Origin: Clostridia bacterium UC5.1-1E11 | GTDB lineage: Bacteria; Bacillota; Clostridia; Oscillospirales; Acutalibacteraceae | Assembly (NCBI GenBank): GCA_001305115.1 | Contig: BCAA01000009.1 | Location: forward strand, 1-64,000 | Direction of reading: 5' to 3' | Length of the DNA: 64,000 bases | In this document: piece by piece, positions 9,113 through 17,797 of the stretch | Numbering within the stretch: the stretch's first letter is position 1 | Layout of the letters: each line of letters opens with the position of its first letter | Notes under the pieces: model-generated | What the model was told of the DNA's origin: nothing | The model's input: only the letters and a program-made list of their open reading frames with translations | Database searches by the model: none | Position numbers and translations under genes: made by a program

Positions 9113-9247
9113 GTCTTTCCGAACAAACTCTCAAAAAACTCCACTTCGAAAGAGAATATGTATCCTCCCTTTTATCCAACGTTTTTATATTATTACATAA
9201 ATTGGCAAAGAAAGCAATACAAAACCTCCAAAAAATCAGAATAATGA

Positions 9248-9276
9248 TTGCAAAAAAGCAAAAGCTGTGCCATAAT
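9248..9276 (+). promoter_or_regulatory. Promoter of the XRE-ImmA cassette
   Basis: TTGCAA (9248-9253), a 17-nt spacer and CATAAT (9271-9276) lie upstream of the plus-strand gene at 9353. The transcription start would be near 9283. Confidence 0.7.
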
Positions 9277-9292
9277 AAAAAACAAATGTACG

Positions 9293-9314
9293 TTTTTCCA
9301 CGATCGTGGCAAAA
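9293..9314. promoter_or_regulatory. 22-bp operator-like palindrome upstream of the XRE gene
   Basis: TTTTTCCACGA is followed by TCGTGGCAAAA, an inverted repeat with one mismatch; the core CCACGATCGTGG is perfect. It covers about +10 to +31 of the predicted transcript, where a bound XRE dimer would block elongation. The most likely binder is the XRE protein encoded 40 nt downstream (inference). Confidence 0.6.
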
Positions 9315-9352
9315 TGCTCATCTGCAAATTTCGTTCATAAGGAGGGGGTTGC

Positions 9353-9691
9353 ATGGAGTGGAAGGATCGCGCTAAGAACCGGAGAATCCATCAAGGACTT
9401 ACTCTGGAAAAAGTCGCCCAAGCGGTAGGTGTCAGTGCCGCCACCGTTTCCCGTTGGGAACGCGGCGAAATTGCAAGCCTGAGTGCAGATAAAGTTGCCC
9501 GATTGGCAGAAGTCCTTCAAGTCACACCGGATTACCTGATCGGTTGGGAGGTCCCTCCCCAAGAAGGGAAACTCAGCAATGTGTACTTTAATTTCGCACG
9601 CGAAGCGCAAGAAAATGATATTGACCCGGATGACATCCGTTTGGCCATTGACATGATCAAGAAGCTAAAAAGGAGACACGCACAGAAATGA
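9353..9691 (+). CDS. XRE-family transcriptional regulator
   Basis: A protein of 112 residues. The helix-turn-helix occupies residues ~5-65 (RIHQGLTLEKVAQAVGVSAATVSRWERGEI), followed by LARLAEVLQVTPDYLIGW, the usual end of a Cro/CI domain. The C-terminal half is short and charged and probably mediates dimerisation or protease recognition. It overlaps the following ImmA-type peptidase gene by 4 nt (ATGA). GGAGGGGG 6-8 nt upstream fixes the ATG start. The pair resembles the ImmR/ImmA logic of conjugative elements, where the peptidase cleaves the repressor, but no integrase or structural genes are nearby. Confidence 0.9.
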   Translation: MEWKDRAKNRRIHQGLTLEKVAQAVGVSAATVSRWERGEIASLSADKVARLAEVLQVTPDYLIGWEVPPQEGKLSNVYFNFAREAQENDIDPDDIRLAIDMIKKLKRRHAQK

Positions 9692-10425
9692 ACCGGCACT
9701 GCACAAAAGCGGAGCTCTATCGGGCGGTCTGTGCATTGCGCAAACGCCTAAACATTCCGGAGTCGGATCAACCATTGGACATGATCTCGCTATGTGAAGC
9801 ACTCCCGAACCTTGCCCTGGGATTTCCTCCTTTCAAAACCCCCGGCCTTAAGGGAGTTTCCTGTCTCTCCACCGACGGCGGTCCGGACATTATCCTTCTC
9901 AATGGAAATCTATCCTGGCGTGAAAATAATTTTACCTGTGGCCATGAATTGATTCATATCACGCTCCATCGCGATGGCCCGGCTAAGTCGTTCAACTGCT
10001 TTGAAAAAGCGCGCCCCAATCAGGACCGTTTTTTGGAGTGGCAGGCGAATGAAGGGGCCGCCGAACTTCTTCTCCCCGCACGTGTTCTCCTCCCCCTTGT
10101 TCGGGAACGGTATCCAGCACTACATACATGGAAAGACTATCTACGCTTTAAAGGGGAATTGGCAGAGAATTTTCGCATCACGGAAGCTGTGGTCACCTTC
10201 CGTTTTGAGAGTCTCAAATACGAGATCACGCAATATCTCTCTGGAATCCCGTACGAGGAAGTCCGTATTCTTTCTTCCGCCAAGCAGCGCGAGTCCGGGC
10301 TCCACATAAAATCGCTCAATGATCTGGAAGCCGAGTGTCTGGCGCAGGAATCCGACCGGCTTCGCCGCATTCATAGGCGCATGCTGGACTTTCATTCCAT
10401 CGATATAGCATACGATCGCCGTTAA
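9688..10425 (+). CDS. ImmA/IrrE-family metallo-endopeptidase
   Basis: A predicted zinc peptidase of 245 residues. The active site is GHELIHITLH (HExxH) with a downstream helix WQANEGAAELLLPARVLL that supplies the third ligand, as in IrrE and ImmA. The C-terminal region (residues ~150-245) is a mixed-charge helical segment. In known pairs the peptidase cuts the partner XRE repressor after a signal (DNA damage, quorum peptide). Translational coupling to the XRE gene supports the same relationship here. The target genes are unknown, although the cassette's own promoter carries a fitting operator. Confidence 0.88.
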   Translation: MNRHCTKAELYRAVCALRKRLNIPESDQPLDMISLCEALPNLALGFPPFKTPGLKGVSCLSTDGGPDIILLNGNLSWRENNFTCGHELIHITLHRDGPAKSFNCFEKARPNQDRFLEWQANEGAAELLLPARVLLPLVRERYPALHTWKDYLRFKGELAENFRITEAVVTFRFESLKYEITQYLSGIPYEEVRILSSAKQRESGLHIKSLNDLEAECLAQESDRLRRIHRRMLDFHSIDIAYDRR

Positions 10426-10653
10426 AAGGCCATATTGCTTCTCTTCGTTTCGGATGCAAGACGATCCCCTCGTGGGATTATCTGCTAAAGGTATCCTGAT
10501 TCCGAGGAATGCACATTTACAAATCCAACATAGATGCAATCATAGAAATTGGATCACCAAAAGGCAGGCTATATTCCGGTATCATGTCACTCAAACTCTG
10601 GCATGTGATTCAAGGCGTTCAACTGCTTTTTAATTCCAGGGGTGGGCACAAAA

Positions 10654-10848
10654 ATGTTGCAAATCGTTCTGGCCAGAGCGATTGGAGCTGCAATTGGCAT
10701 GGTTCTAATCGCTGTAATTTATGTAATCCTACAGAACTTGGCTCAAAAAGGTATACGAGTTTTCCAGCATGAGGCTGTTCGATGGATCTGTTCGTTTATC
10801 TTAGGAATCCTACTTTTCATTTTGGGCGCAAGTATATTATGTATATAA
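10654..10848 (+). CDS. Small two-helix membrane protein, unknown
   Basis: A 64-residue protein predicted to have two membrane helices (residues ~3-27, VLARAIGAAIGMVLIAVIYV, and ~44-64, WICSFILGILLFILGASI) joined by a basic loop. ATG at 10654 is preferred over the GTG at 10642 because GGGGTGGG lies 8 nt upstream. I do not recognise the family. It follows the ImmA gene by 228 nt on the same strand. It may belong to that cassette, but a weak hairpin (10463-10477) lies between, so co-transcription is unproven. Confidence 0.5.
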   Translation: MLQIVLARAIGAAIGMVLIAVIYVILQNLAQKGIRVFQHEAVRWICSFILGILLFILGASILCI

Positions 10849-10943
10849 CTGTAGCGGCCGTAGATGGTTTCCTACGATTGCCATTCCTATGCGTCTAAAA
10901 TCATTTTATTGGATCTATCTGCAACGTATCAAAGGGATTTGTA

Positions 10944-11196
10944 GTCATAACCACCGGCTAGTCCGGTGGTTTAAAAGGGTCCTATCAGCACCTATTACCG
11001 GCAAGCGTCTCAAAAGGCATGGAGCTACATTCTCCCGCTTGCATCACTTGCCCCGTAGCCCGTAAACGGGCATCACCGTTCTCGCGGCAACTTTCTGTCA
11101 ACAAAGATTGTTGCCAACGGCTTACTTCGCCCAATGCTTCAAGCGAAAGCCTTTTTACAAGGCTTTTCCACCGGCTCTGCCCGGGAGTTTCGAGGT
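10944..11196 (-). repeat. Interspersed structured repeat, copy A
   Basis: A region of about 250 bp without a gene, homologous to 31593-31835. Shared words in order are GTCA then AACC, TACCG, AAGCGTCTCAA, ATCACTT, CCGTAAACGG, CGGCAAC and CGGCTCTG. It contains a 9-bp hairpin AACCACCGG/CCGGTGGTT (10949-10971), the hairpin GCCCG-TAAA-CGGGC (11058-11071) and further small stems. The minus-strand right end (AACCACCGG hairpin then GGTTATGAC) resembles right ends of IS200/IS605 elements, so a transposase-less derivative is possible. The whole 10849-11254 gap holds this repeat and the terminator. Confidence 0.55.
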
Positions 11197-11202
11197 ACAA
11201 AC

Positions 11203-11236
11203 AAGAGTCCAGCAGAAAATGTTCTGCTGGACTCTT
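11203..11236. terminator. Strong bidirectional terminator
   Basis: A 15-bp perfect stem (AAGAGTCCAGCAGAA with its complement) and a 4-nt loop are followed by TTTTTT on the plus strand. It is placed to end the his operon (minus, stop at 11255). Confidence 0.9.
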
Positions 11237-11254
11237 TTTTATGGCTTTTTACCT

Positions 11255-11587
11255 TTAACTATTTTTATCCACTGTATGGAATTTCTTCAAATTACCGGTC
11301 TTGTTGCTGCGCTTGTCCAATTCAGCCTCCACTTCCTCCATGGAAATGCCGGATTGTACCATCAAAACAGTCAAGTGATAGAGCAGATCTGAGATCTCCA
11401 TCACAGTTTCACGATTCTCGCCGTTTTTCGCCGCGATGATAACCTCGCTGCACTCTTCTCCGCATTTCTTCAGGATTTTATCCAAACCCTGCTCAAAAAG
11501 ATAACAGGTATAAGAGCCCTCTGTATGGCTATCCCTACGGCTCAAAACAGTTTCATATAAATTTTTGAAGGTGTCGTTCATAACCAC
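11255..11587 (-). CDS. hisE: Phosphoribosyl-ATP pyrophosphatase
   Basis: Hydrolyses PRATP to PRAMP, step 2 of histidine synthesis. The 110 residues match HisE: SHTEGSYTCYLFEQGLDKILKK, the metal-binding helix KCGEECSEVIIAAKN and EISDLLYHLTVLMV. It is encoded separately from hisI, whereas many bacteria fuse them. It is the last gene of the operon, 9 nt after hisI. Confidence 0.95.
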   Translation of the reverse strand: MVMNDTFKNLYETVLSRRDSHTEGSYTCYLFEQGLDKILKKCGEECSEVIIAAKNGENRETVMEISDLLYHLTVLMVQSGISMEEVEAELDKRSNKTGNLKKFHTVDKNS

Positions 11588-11596
11588 TCATCCCTT

Positions 11597-11968
11597 CTAC
11601 ATGTCTTCAGATTGGTGCTTCTCTCTGCCAAATCTTATGAAAAAACAACTATGCGCGCCGGTGTGGCAAGCTGGTCCTGTCTGTTCTACCTGTACTAACA
11701 ACGTATCATCGTCGCAATCCCCATGAATACAGATTACCTTCTGTAAATGGCCGGAAGTTGCCCCTTTATTCCAAAGCTCTTGTCTGGAACGGCTGTAAAA
11801 CCAGGTATATCCTGTCTCAAGGGTTTTTTTCATGGATTCCCGGTTCATATAGGCGAGCATCAGCACTTCATTTGTACCGGCTTCCTGTATAATTGCAGGC
11901 AGAAGATCTGCTTTCTGGAAGAAGCGCTCGATAAAGGCATCATCGATTCGATTCATCGCTTCCGTCAT
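11597..11968 (-). CDS. hisI: Phosphoribosyl-AMP cyclohydrolase
   Basis: Opens the adenine ring of PRAMP to ProFAR, step 3 of the pathway. At 123 residues it has the single-domain length. Motifs include [36 protein letters not shown], and the zinc and metal ligands in [23 protein letters not shown] with a final Cys in HSCF. It overlaps hisA by 4 nt, implying coupling. Confidence 0.95.
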   Translation of the reverse strand: MTEAMNRIDDAFIERFFQKADLLPAIIQEAGTNEVLMLAYMNRESMKKTLETGYTWFYSRSRQELWNKGATSGHLQKVICIHGDCDDDTLLVQVEQTGPACHTGAHSCFFIRFGREKHQSEDM

Positions 11969-12693
11969 GCCTCCTTGACTCCTTTACAAAGGTCAACCGC
12001 CTGGCGCAGGCTGAGGTCACGGGTGTACAGCGCACGGCCACAAATCGCACCGTGCAACTTCAATGCCGTGAGTACCACAATATCCGTCAAACTACTGACC
12101 CCACCGCTGGCAATCACCTTACAGGAAACCGACCGGTTGAGCTTGTCCAGCATTGTAAAATTGGGGCCATCCATCATTCCATCACGAGAAATATCGGTGA
12201 AAATAATATACTTTACTCCGACATCTTCCATGTGCTTCGCCAAATCAATATAATTCACTGTGGAGGTCTGCGTCCAGCCTTCCGCTGCAACATTTCCGTC
12301 GATCGCGTCAATGCCGACGGCAATTTTATCCCCATATTTTGAAACAGCTTCCTTGACAAGTGCAGGATTGTTCAATGCAGCAGAACCTAAAATGACACGG
12401 GAGATTCCATGCTCCATATAATAATCAATCGTCTCCATGTTACGGATTCCGCCGCCCAACTCAACCTTCAAGTTGCACTGCTTCAATACTTCAAAGATCA
12501 GGTCCGTATTGACTGGAACAGCATCTTTCGCACCGTCCAAATCCACCATGTGGAGCCACGTCGCACCCATCGCTTCAAAGGCTTTGGCCGTATCCGCTGC
12601 ACTCTCCGCAACGGTATAAGCGGAGTCGTACTTCCCCTGTACCAAGCGAACACATTTACCATCTTTGATGTCAATTGCAGGCAGAATAACCAT
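11965..12693 (-). CDS. hisA: ProFAR isomerase
   Basis: Isomerises ProFAR to PRFAR, the substrate of HisHF. The (beta/alpha)8 barrel of 242 residues starts [20 protein letters not shown], with catalytic Asp8 in AIDI and a second Asp in the [10 protein letters not shown] region, and phosphate loops ELGGGIR and VIASGGV. HisF would read differently at its start (no [10 protein letters not shown] with this spacing), so this is HisA rather than HisF. hisH and hisF, usually next to hisA, are absent from this operon. Confidence 0.93.
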   Translation of the reverse strand: MVILPAIDIKDGKCVRLVQGKYDSAYTVAESAADTAKAFEAMGATWLHMVDLDGAKDAVPVNTDLIFEVLKQCNLKVELGGGIRNMETIDYYMEHGISRVILGSAALNNPALVKEAVSKYGDKIAVGIDAIDGNVAAEGWTQTSTVNYIDLAKHMEDVGVKYIIFTDISRDGMMDGPNFTMLDKLNRSVSCKVIASGGVSSLTDIVVLTALKLHGAICGRALYTRDLSLRQAVDLCKGVKEA

Positions 12694-12762
12694 ACTTCTT
12701 GCCTACCTCCTATTCCGTATTTCCATAAGATTCCGTTACAAAAAGGAGTCACAGACCGAACG

Positions 12763-13338
12763 TCACAGAGAACCTTTGGTTGAAAGAACTCCTTCCCCGG
12801 TTTGGGTGGCTGCAAGCCGGAGAGCATGTGCGACCGCCTTAAAGATAGCCTCCGCTTCGTGGTGCGCATTGGCGCCATACTCCAAACGGACATGCAGGGT
12901 TATACCAGCATTGGTAGCAAACGCACGCATGAATTCTTCTGTCAGGCACAAGTCATATTCTCCTGTACGCTCCTGCGAAAAGTTTGCTCGAAAAGCCAGA
13001 AACGGCCTTCCACTGACATCGACCGCTGCAAAGGCCAACGCCTCATCCATTGGCACATAAAAGCTACCAAAACGTGCAATACCGGACCGATCTCCAAAGG
13101 CCTGTGCAAACGCCTTTCCCAAGACGATTCCAGTGTCCTCCACGGTGTGATGCCCATCCACGTACAGATCTCCTATAGTTTTGACCTGTAATCCAAACCC
13201 GCCATGTACGGCAAAAGCATGCAACATATGATCGAAGAAACCGATTCCGGTCGAAATATCCACAGTGCCGCCATCCAGTGAAAGCGATACTGCAACATCC
13301 GTTTCTTTTGTCTTCCGAGTTTCCTGTGCGGTTCTCAT
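12763..13338 (-). CDS. hisB: Imidazoleglycerol-phosphate dehydratase
   Basis: Dehydrates IGP to imidazole-acetol phosphate. The monofunctional form of 191 residues has both metal-binding His repeats: FFDHMLHAFAVHGGFG with DGHHTVEDTGIVLG, and the second set ending YGANAHHEAEAIFKA. It lies 70 nt upstream of hisA, the position where hisH would commonly be found; the gap is too short for any gene. Confidence 0.95.
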   Translation of the reverse strand: MRTAQETRKTKETDVAVSLSLDGGTVDISTGIGFFDHMLHAFAVHGGFGLQVKTIGDLYVDGHHTVEDTGIVLGKAFAQAFGDRSGIARFGSFYVPMDEALAFAAVDVSGRPFLAFRANFSQERTGEYDLCLTEEFMRAFATNAGITLHVRLEYGANAHHEAEAIFKAVAHALRLAATQTGEGVLSTKGSL

Positions 13339-13381
13339 AGCTGTACCTCGCTTTTTGAATCCAATTTATTTTACACCATTT

Positions 13382-14449
13382 TTATGGATTTGTGGAGGAT
13401 GAAACAAGAGATTCTAAATTTTTTAACAATTGCGCATTTTCTTCTTCGCTGCCTGCAGTAATTCTGAGCGTATCGCCCATAAAACGCACGGCAATTCCCT
13501 TAGATAGAAGTCCTTCGAAGATTTCTTTCGCCCGCGGCATCCTCACCAACACAAAATTGGTGTAGCTGTCATAGACGTGCATCTGTTCAGGATACCTCGT
13601 TTCCAGATCTTTTAAGCCAGCTTGTAATGCCTTACGAGACAGGATGATCTCATCCAGTGCACGGTGGAGCAATTCTGGAGAGCGCATGACCAAAGCGCCC
13701 ATTTTTTGCGTAATGGCATTCACATTGTAGGGCGACTTCACTGCACGCAATGTCCGCGTCAGCGTCGGGTTTGCAACAGCAAATCCAAGGCGGATCGCAG
13801 CCATACCAAACGCCTTGGAACATGTCCGCAGGATAATCAAATTGTCGTACTGTGCAACTTCCCCCAAAAGAGATTGATCCCAAAAGTCCATGTACGCTTC
13901 ATCCAATACGACAAGCGCAGAAACGGAGGTAATCAGCTTTCGCACCTCTTCCCGGCGCAATCCCAGGGAAGTCGGATTGCAAGGATTGGAAAACAAAACG
14001 ACTTTCGCGCCGCTTTCACGAACTTGGACGATCAAATCATCTACATCGATGGACAAATCCTCTTTTTTCTTATAAACGACGCTTTCCGCCTCTGCCAAGG
14101 AACCATAAAAGCGATACATGGAGAAATCCGGCTCCACGGTCAAGAGTTTGTCCCCCCGCATCAGGAATGATGTAGCAATGATAAACAACCATTCGTCTGA
14201 ACCATTGCCCGCTGTCACAAGTGCTGGGTCCACGCCATAGTAAGCCCCAAAGCTCTCACAAAGTTCGGTGGCATATGGGTCGGGATACCGATTGAACGCT
14301 ACATCTGCCATGGAGTACTGCGCTTTTTCCAAAAGTTCCATAGGCAACTCTAAAAAGGATTCATTGGCATCCAGACGGATGGAATAATTCCCTGCAATCG
14401 GATCATACGGTTGCAGATCCTTTAATTTGTTGTTGAGCATATACGGCAT
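13382..14449 (-). CDS. hisC: Histidinol-phosphate aminotransferase
   Basis: PLP-dependent transamination of imidazole-acetol phosphate with glutamate. The 355 residues show the fold-type I pattern: RLDANESF near the N-terminus, AGNGSDEWL (phosphate binding), FSNPCNPTSLGL, DEAYMDF, and the Schiff-base lysine in RTCSKAFGMAAIRLG. The start at 14449 (MPYMLNNKL) is chosen because GGAGGG lies 7 nt upstream; a longer reading from 14482 would overlap hisD. Confidence 0.95.
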   Translation of the reverse strand: MPYMLNNKLKDLQPYDPIAGNYSIRLDANESFLELPMELLEKAQYSMADVAFNRYPDPYATELCESFGAYYGVDPALVTAGNGSDEWLFIIATSFLMRGDKLLTVEPDFSMYRFYGSLAEAESVVYKKKEDLSIDVDDLIVQVRESGAKVVLFSNPCNPTSLGLRREEVRKLITSVSALVVLDEAYMDFWDQSLLGEVAQYDNLIILRTCSKAFGMAAIRLGFAVANPTLTRTLRAVKSPYNVNAITQKMGALVMRSPELLHRALDEIILSRKALQAGLKDLETRYPEQMHVYDSYTNFVLVRMPRAKEIFEGLLSKGIAVRFMGDTLRITAGSEEENAQLLKNLESLVSSSTNP

Positions 14450-14478
14450 TGTCGTCCCTCCGTTCTTATTCACGCACA

Positions 14479-15779
14479 TCAATCAGACGACACGCGATTA
14501 CTGCGCACACGGATGGAATTGGCATGCGCGGTCAGGCCTTCTGTCTCAGCCAACTTGATAACATCCTCTTTGGCCTGCATCAAAGCATCCTCTGTATAAT
14601 AGATAAAACTGGATTTCTTGACAAAGCTGTCCACGGAAAGCGGCGAGAAAAATCGCGCTGTCCCACTGGTGGGAAGTACATGGTTGGGTCCGGCAAAGTA
14701 GTCGCCCAGCGGTTCCGGCGACCAGTTTCCAAGGAATACCGATCCCGCGTTATCAATCTTCCCAATGAATTCCATCGGATTGGCGGCACAAACCTCCAAA
14801 TGCTCTGGCGCCAGTTCATTTGCAAATGCAACTGCTTCCTCCATATCGCCACACAACATCACCGCCCCAAAGTTGTCAAGAGATTGCTGAATGATCTCCT
14901 TTCGGGATAGCGCTCTATTTGACGGTAAATAGCCGCAATCGTCTCCTCCGCGATGCGCTCCGAAGTCGTGAGCAAAATTGAAGAAGCCAAGGGGTCGTGT
15001 TCTGCTTGGGACATCAGATCAGCTGCCAAGAACTCTGGATACGCTGTATCGTCCGCAAGAATCAAAATTTCGCTTGGACCGGCGATCATATCGATGTCCA
15101 CGGTCCCATAGAGCTGGCGCTTAGCAGTAGCCACAAAAATATTCCCCGGGCCGACAATCTTATCCACCTTCGGAATGCTCTCTGTGCCAAATGCCAGAGC
15201 AGCAACTGCCTGTGCGCCGCCTACCAAGAATACACGGTCCACGCCGGCAACTAAGGCGGCAGCCATAATATCTGGGTTAGGCTTTCCGTCTTTCCCTGGC
15301 GGAGTTACCATCACCAGCTCCCGTACTCCGGCGATTTTGGCGGGAATCGCATTCATGAGTACAGAGGACGGATAAGCGGCCGTTCCACCGGGTACATACA
15401 ACCCCACGCGAGCCAGACCGCGCACACGTTGGCCCATGATGACTCCATTGGACTCCGTTTGCAACCAGCTCTGTTGCTTTTGCCGTACATGGAAATCCCG
15501 GATATTATCTGCCGCCCGCTCCAACGCCGCCACAAAGGCCGGATCGCATGCCCGGACCAATTCCCGCATATCCGCCTGCTCAATCACCAGTTTTTCTGGC
15601 GCGCTTCCGTCAAATCGTTCTGTATACATGCGCACAGCTGCATCCCCGTCACGGCGTACAGTTGCTATGATTTCTGCAACAGCATCGTCCACTTTTTTAC
15701 CGGAGTTTGCGCTGCGTTCCTTCAATTGTTCGATAAAAGCGCGGCCAAACGCCCCGCCTTCCTTCACATACTGGATCAA
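14479..15779 (-). CDS. hisD: Histidinol dehydrogenase, frameshifted
   Basis: Oxidises histidinol to histidine with two NAD in the last two steps. The N-terminal three-quarters carry the family features: GLYVPGGTAAYPSSVLMNAIPA, DKIVGPGNIFVATAKRQLYG and the zinc/His region MSQAEHDPLASSILL. The C-terminal quarter (LAPEHLEV, GPNHVLPTSGTARFFSPLSV) is in another frame. One base is missing near 14905-14913; restoring it joins IER to LSRKEIIQQSLDNFGAVMLCG and gives about 433 residues, the normal length. Confidence 0.92.
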
Positions 15780-15793
15780 CGTTTCCGTCCTCC

Positions 15794-16425
15794 TTACTGA
15801 TATTCCTTTACCTGTTCCATTTGCGCAACTAGTCCTTCAATTTCCGCCTTGCGCAATTTTAGGCTTGCAGTGTTCACAATCAGTCGAGCTGAAATATCAC
15901 AGATGGTGTCCACGACTTCCAAACCATTCTCTTTTAGCGTTGTGCCGGTTTCTACAATGTCGACAATTGCATCGGACAGCCCTAAAAGAGGCGCCAGTTC
16001 CACCGAGCCTTCAATCTTAATGAAACGAATATCCATCGCTTTGCTTTCAAAGTAATTGCGCGCAACGTTGGGGTACTTGGTAGCAATGGTGCGGCTGGTA
16101 TAACCGCTGAAAAAATCGCTGCCTTTCGGTGCAGCCAACGCAAATTTGCAGCGTCCAAACCTAGGTCCAGCACCTCATAAAAGCTGGTGCCATTTTCCAT
16201 AATGGTGTCTTTTCCCACCACTCCCAGATCACATACGCCGTGCTCTACATAGGTAATGACGTCTGCCGCCTTTGCAAGAACCACTTCCAAGCTGTTTCCC
16301 ACTGGCAAAATCAATTTTCGTCCCTTATTGTGTACTGCACCACAGTCGTAGCCAATGCGTTCCAACAGGGCTATGGTGTCTTTTTCAAGCCTGCCCTTGG
16401 TCAGGGCGATTCTTAATGGTTTCAT
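15794..16425 (-). CDS. hisG: ATP phosphoribosyltransferase, short form, frameshifted
   Basis: First committed step of histidine synthesis (ATP + PRPP). The short form lacks the C-terminal regulatory domain and works in a complex with HisZ, whose gene is immediately upstream, overlapping by 4 nt. Motifs: RIALTKGRLEKDTIALLE, GRKLILPVG, EHGVCDLGVVGKDTIME, and ETGTTLKENGL (PRPP loop). One base is missing near 16154-16157; correction joins VLDLGLG to RCKFALAAPKG and yields about 210 residues. Confidence 0.93.
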
Positions 16426-17629
16426 ACTGTCTCCTCTACGATATCGATGGTTTCTACCGTGTCACACACACAGTCAACCCGGCGAATCCCACGCATCTTC
16501 GCATAATCGAGCGCTTCTTTCCTCGTCTCAAACACGGAACTTTCACATTTACGCCCCTCCCCTGCCAAACGGGATGCATACTGCAACGCCTTGATCTCAT
16601 ATCCTTCGTCGCTGTGTACCAAAATCTCCACTGGAGGCGGCGCCTGAATCCGGCCCTGCTTGAGCAACAATTCCGCCAGCACATCCACGTTGATTCCAAA
16701 TCCGACTGCAGGCATCGGTGCGTCAAACTGCGCCAAAAGGTTGTCATAGCGCCCCCCTAACAGAACGGCATCGCCTACATTTTCCACATAGGCGCTAAAA
16801 ATAATATCTGTATAATAGTCATTGCGCTGTACCAGCCCCAAGTCTACAATCATGCGGTCGCCGAGGCCTAGGTCTACCAACGCGCGGTACAACTCATGTA
16901 GATAAGCCAGCGTCTTACTAGACGCATCATCGCTACAGAGTGGTGCAGCCTGTGCAAAGACCTCTTCGCCGCCAAACAACCGCGGCAAACGGCGCATCGC
17001 ATCAACCGAACAACCGTTTCCCAATTTATCCAAAATTGTATTCAACGCCGCATAGTTCTTGGATTCAATTGTACTGCGGATATCTTCCCGCAAGTCATCA
17101 TTGATGGGCAGCTGTGCAGCCAAGGCCCGGAAGAACCCCGCGTGTCCCAACTCTAAGCGGAAATTCGGCACGCAACGGCTCAGCGCTTCTACCGCAGTGA
17201 CAATCACTTCCAAATCTGCCCGGCGCCCCGGTGCGCCCAACAGCTCAATACCGGTCTGTGTTGCCTCGTTATTTCGGCCCGTCAGGCCCGGATTGCTGCG
17301 ATAAATTTTTGATTATAATACAGACGCACTGGTTTCGGCAATTTCTGCAATCGAGTGGCGGTCAGACGTGCGATTGGAATCGTAGAATCCGGCCGCATCA
17401 CCATCAAACGGCCATGCCGGTCGCTCATCTTATACATGGTCTCCTGGCTAATACCCGAGAAATCCGGATCAAATACGTCGTAAAACTCCAACCCCGGCGT
17501 AACCACTTCGTTGAAGCCACGGGACGAAAAGACCTGGGACAATGTTTGCTCTACGTAGCGCCGCGCTAGACATTCTTCAAAGAGCAAATCCTTTGTCCCT
17601 TCTGGCGTGATCTTATTGTATTTCTTCAT
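16422..17629 (-). CDS. hisZ: ATP phosphoribosyltransferase regulatory subunit, frameshifted
   Basis: HisRS-like paralogue that binds histidine and activates the short HisG. Residues 1-110 (GTKDLLFEECLARRYVE, FSSRGFNEVVTPGLEFYD, MVMRPDSTIPIARL) resemble class II tRNA-synthetase motifs 1-2, and the downstream frame has LLGGRYDNLLAQF (motif-3-like) and a C-terminal extension. It lacks the strict catalytic arginine pattern of a true HisRS, which together with the adjacent short hisG supports HisZ. The frame changes at a T5 run (plus 17306-17310); adding one base gives YNQKIYRSNPGL and about 402 residues. First gene of the his operon. Confidence 0.88.
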
Positions 17630-17694
17630 AAAAACCTACCGTTTCTGATTCAAATTGGAGCAAAGCATTTCGCGCCTCGCTTTAGCGTGGTAAT

Positions 17695-17723
17695 ATAATA
17701 TCATAGCAAATCAACTGTGTCAA
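17695..17723 (-). promoter_or_regulatory. Promoter of the his operon
   Basis: On the minus strand TTGACA (17718-17723), a 17-nt spacer and TATTAT (17695-17700) precede hisZ by about 60 nt. The leader is too short for a T-box riboswitch, so no transcript-level histidine sensing is visible here. Confidence 0.8.
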
Positions 17724-17776
17724 CCTTTTTACAACATCTTTCCAGAAGGAAACCTCAGAGGCCATTCCTAAAAAAC

Positions 17777-17797
17777 AGGCCTGCTTTATGCAGGCCT
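17777..17797 (-). terminator. Terminator of the YjjG-type gene
   Basis: AGGCCTGC pairs with GCAGGCCT around a 5-nt loop and is followed by TGTTTTTT on the minus strand. It abuts the stop codon at 17798. Confidence 0.88.

Noticed and set aside
9353-10848. Prophage or integrative element remnant
   Set aside because: No integrase, att repeat, tRNA or phage structural gene is near; only the XRE/ImmA pair is element-like.
16422-17629. Histidyl-tRNA synthetase (hisS)
   Set aside because: The position directly before a short hisG and the weak conservation of synthetase catalytic motifs favour HisZ.
17630-17700. T-box or attenuator before the his operon
   Set aside because: The leader is only about 60 nt and lacks T-box elements or a His-codon leader peptide.
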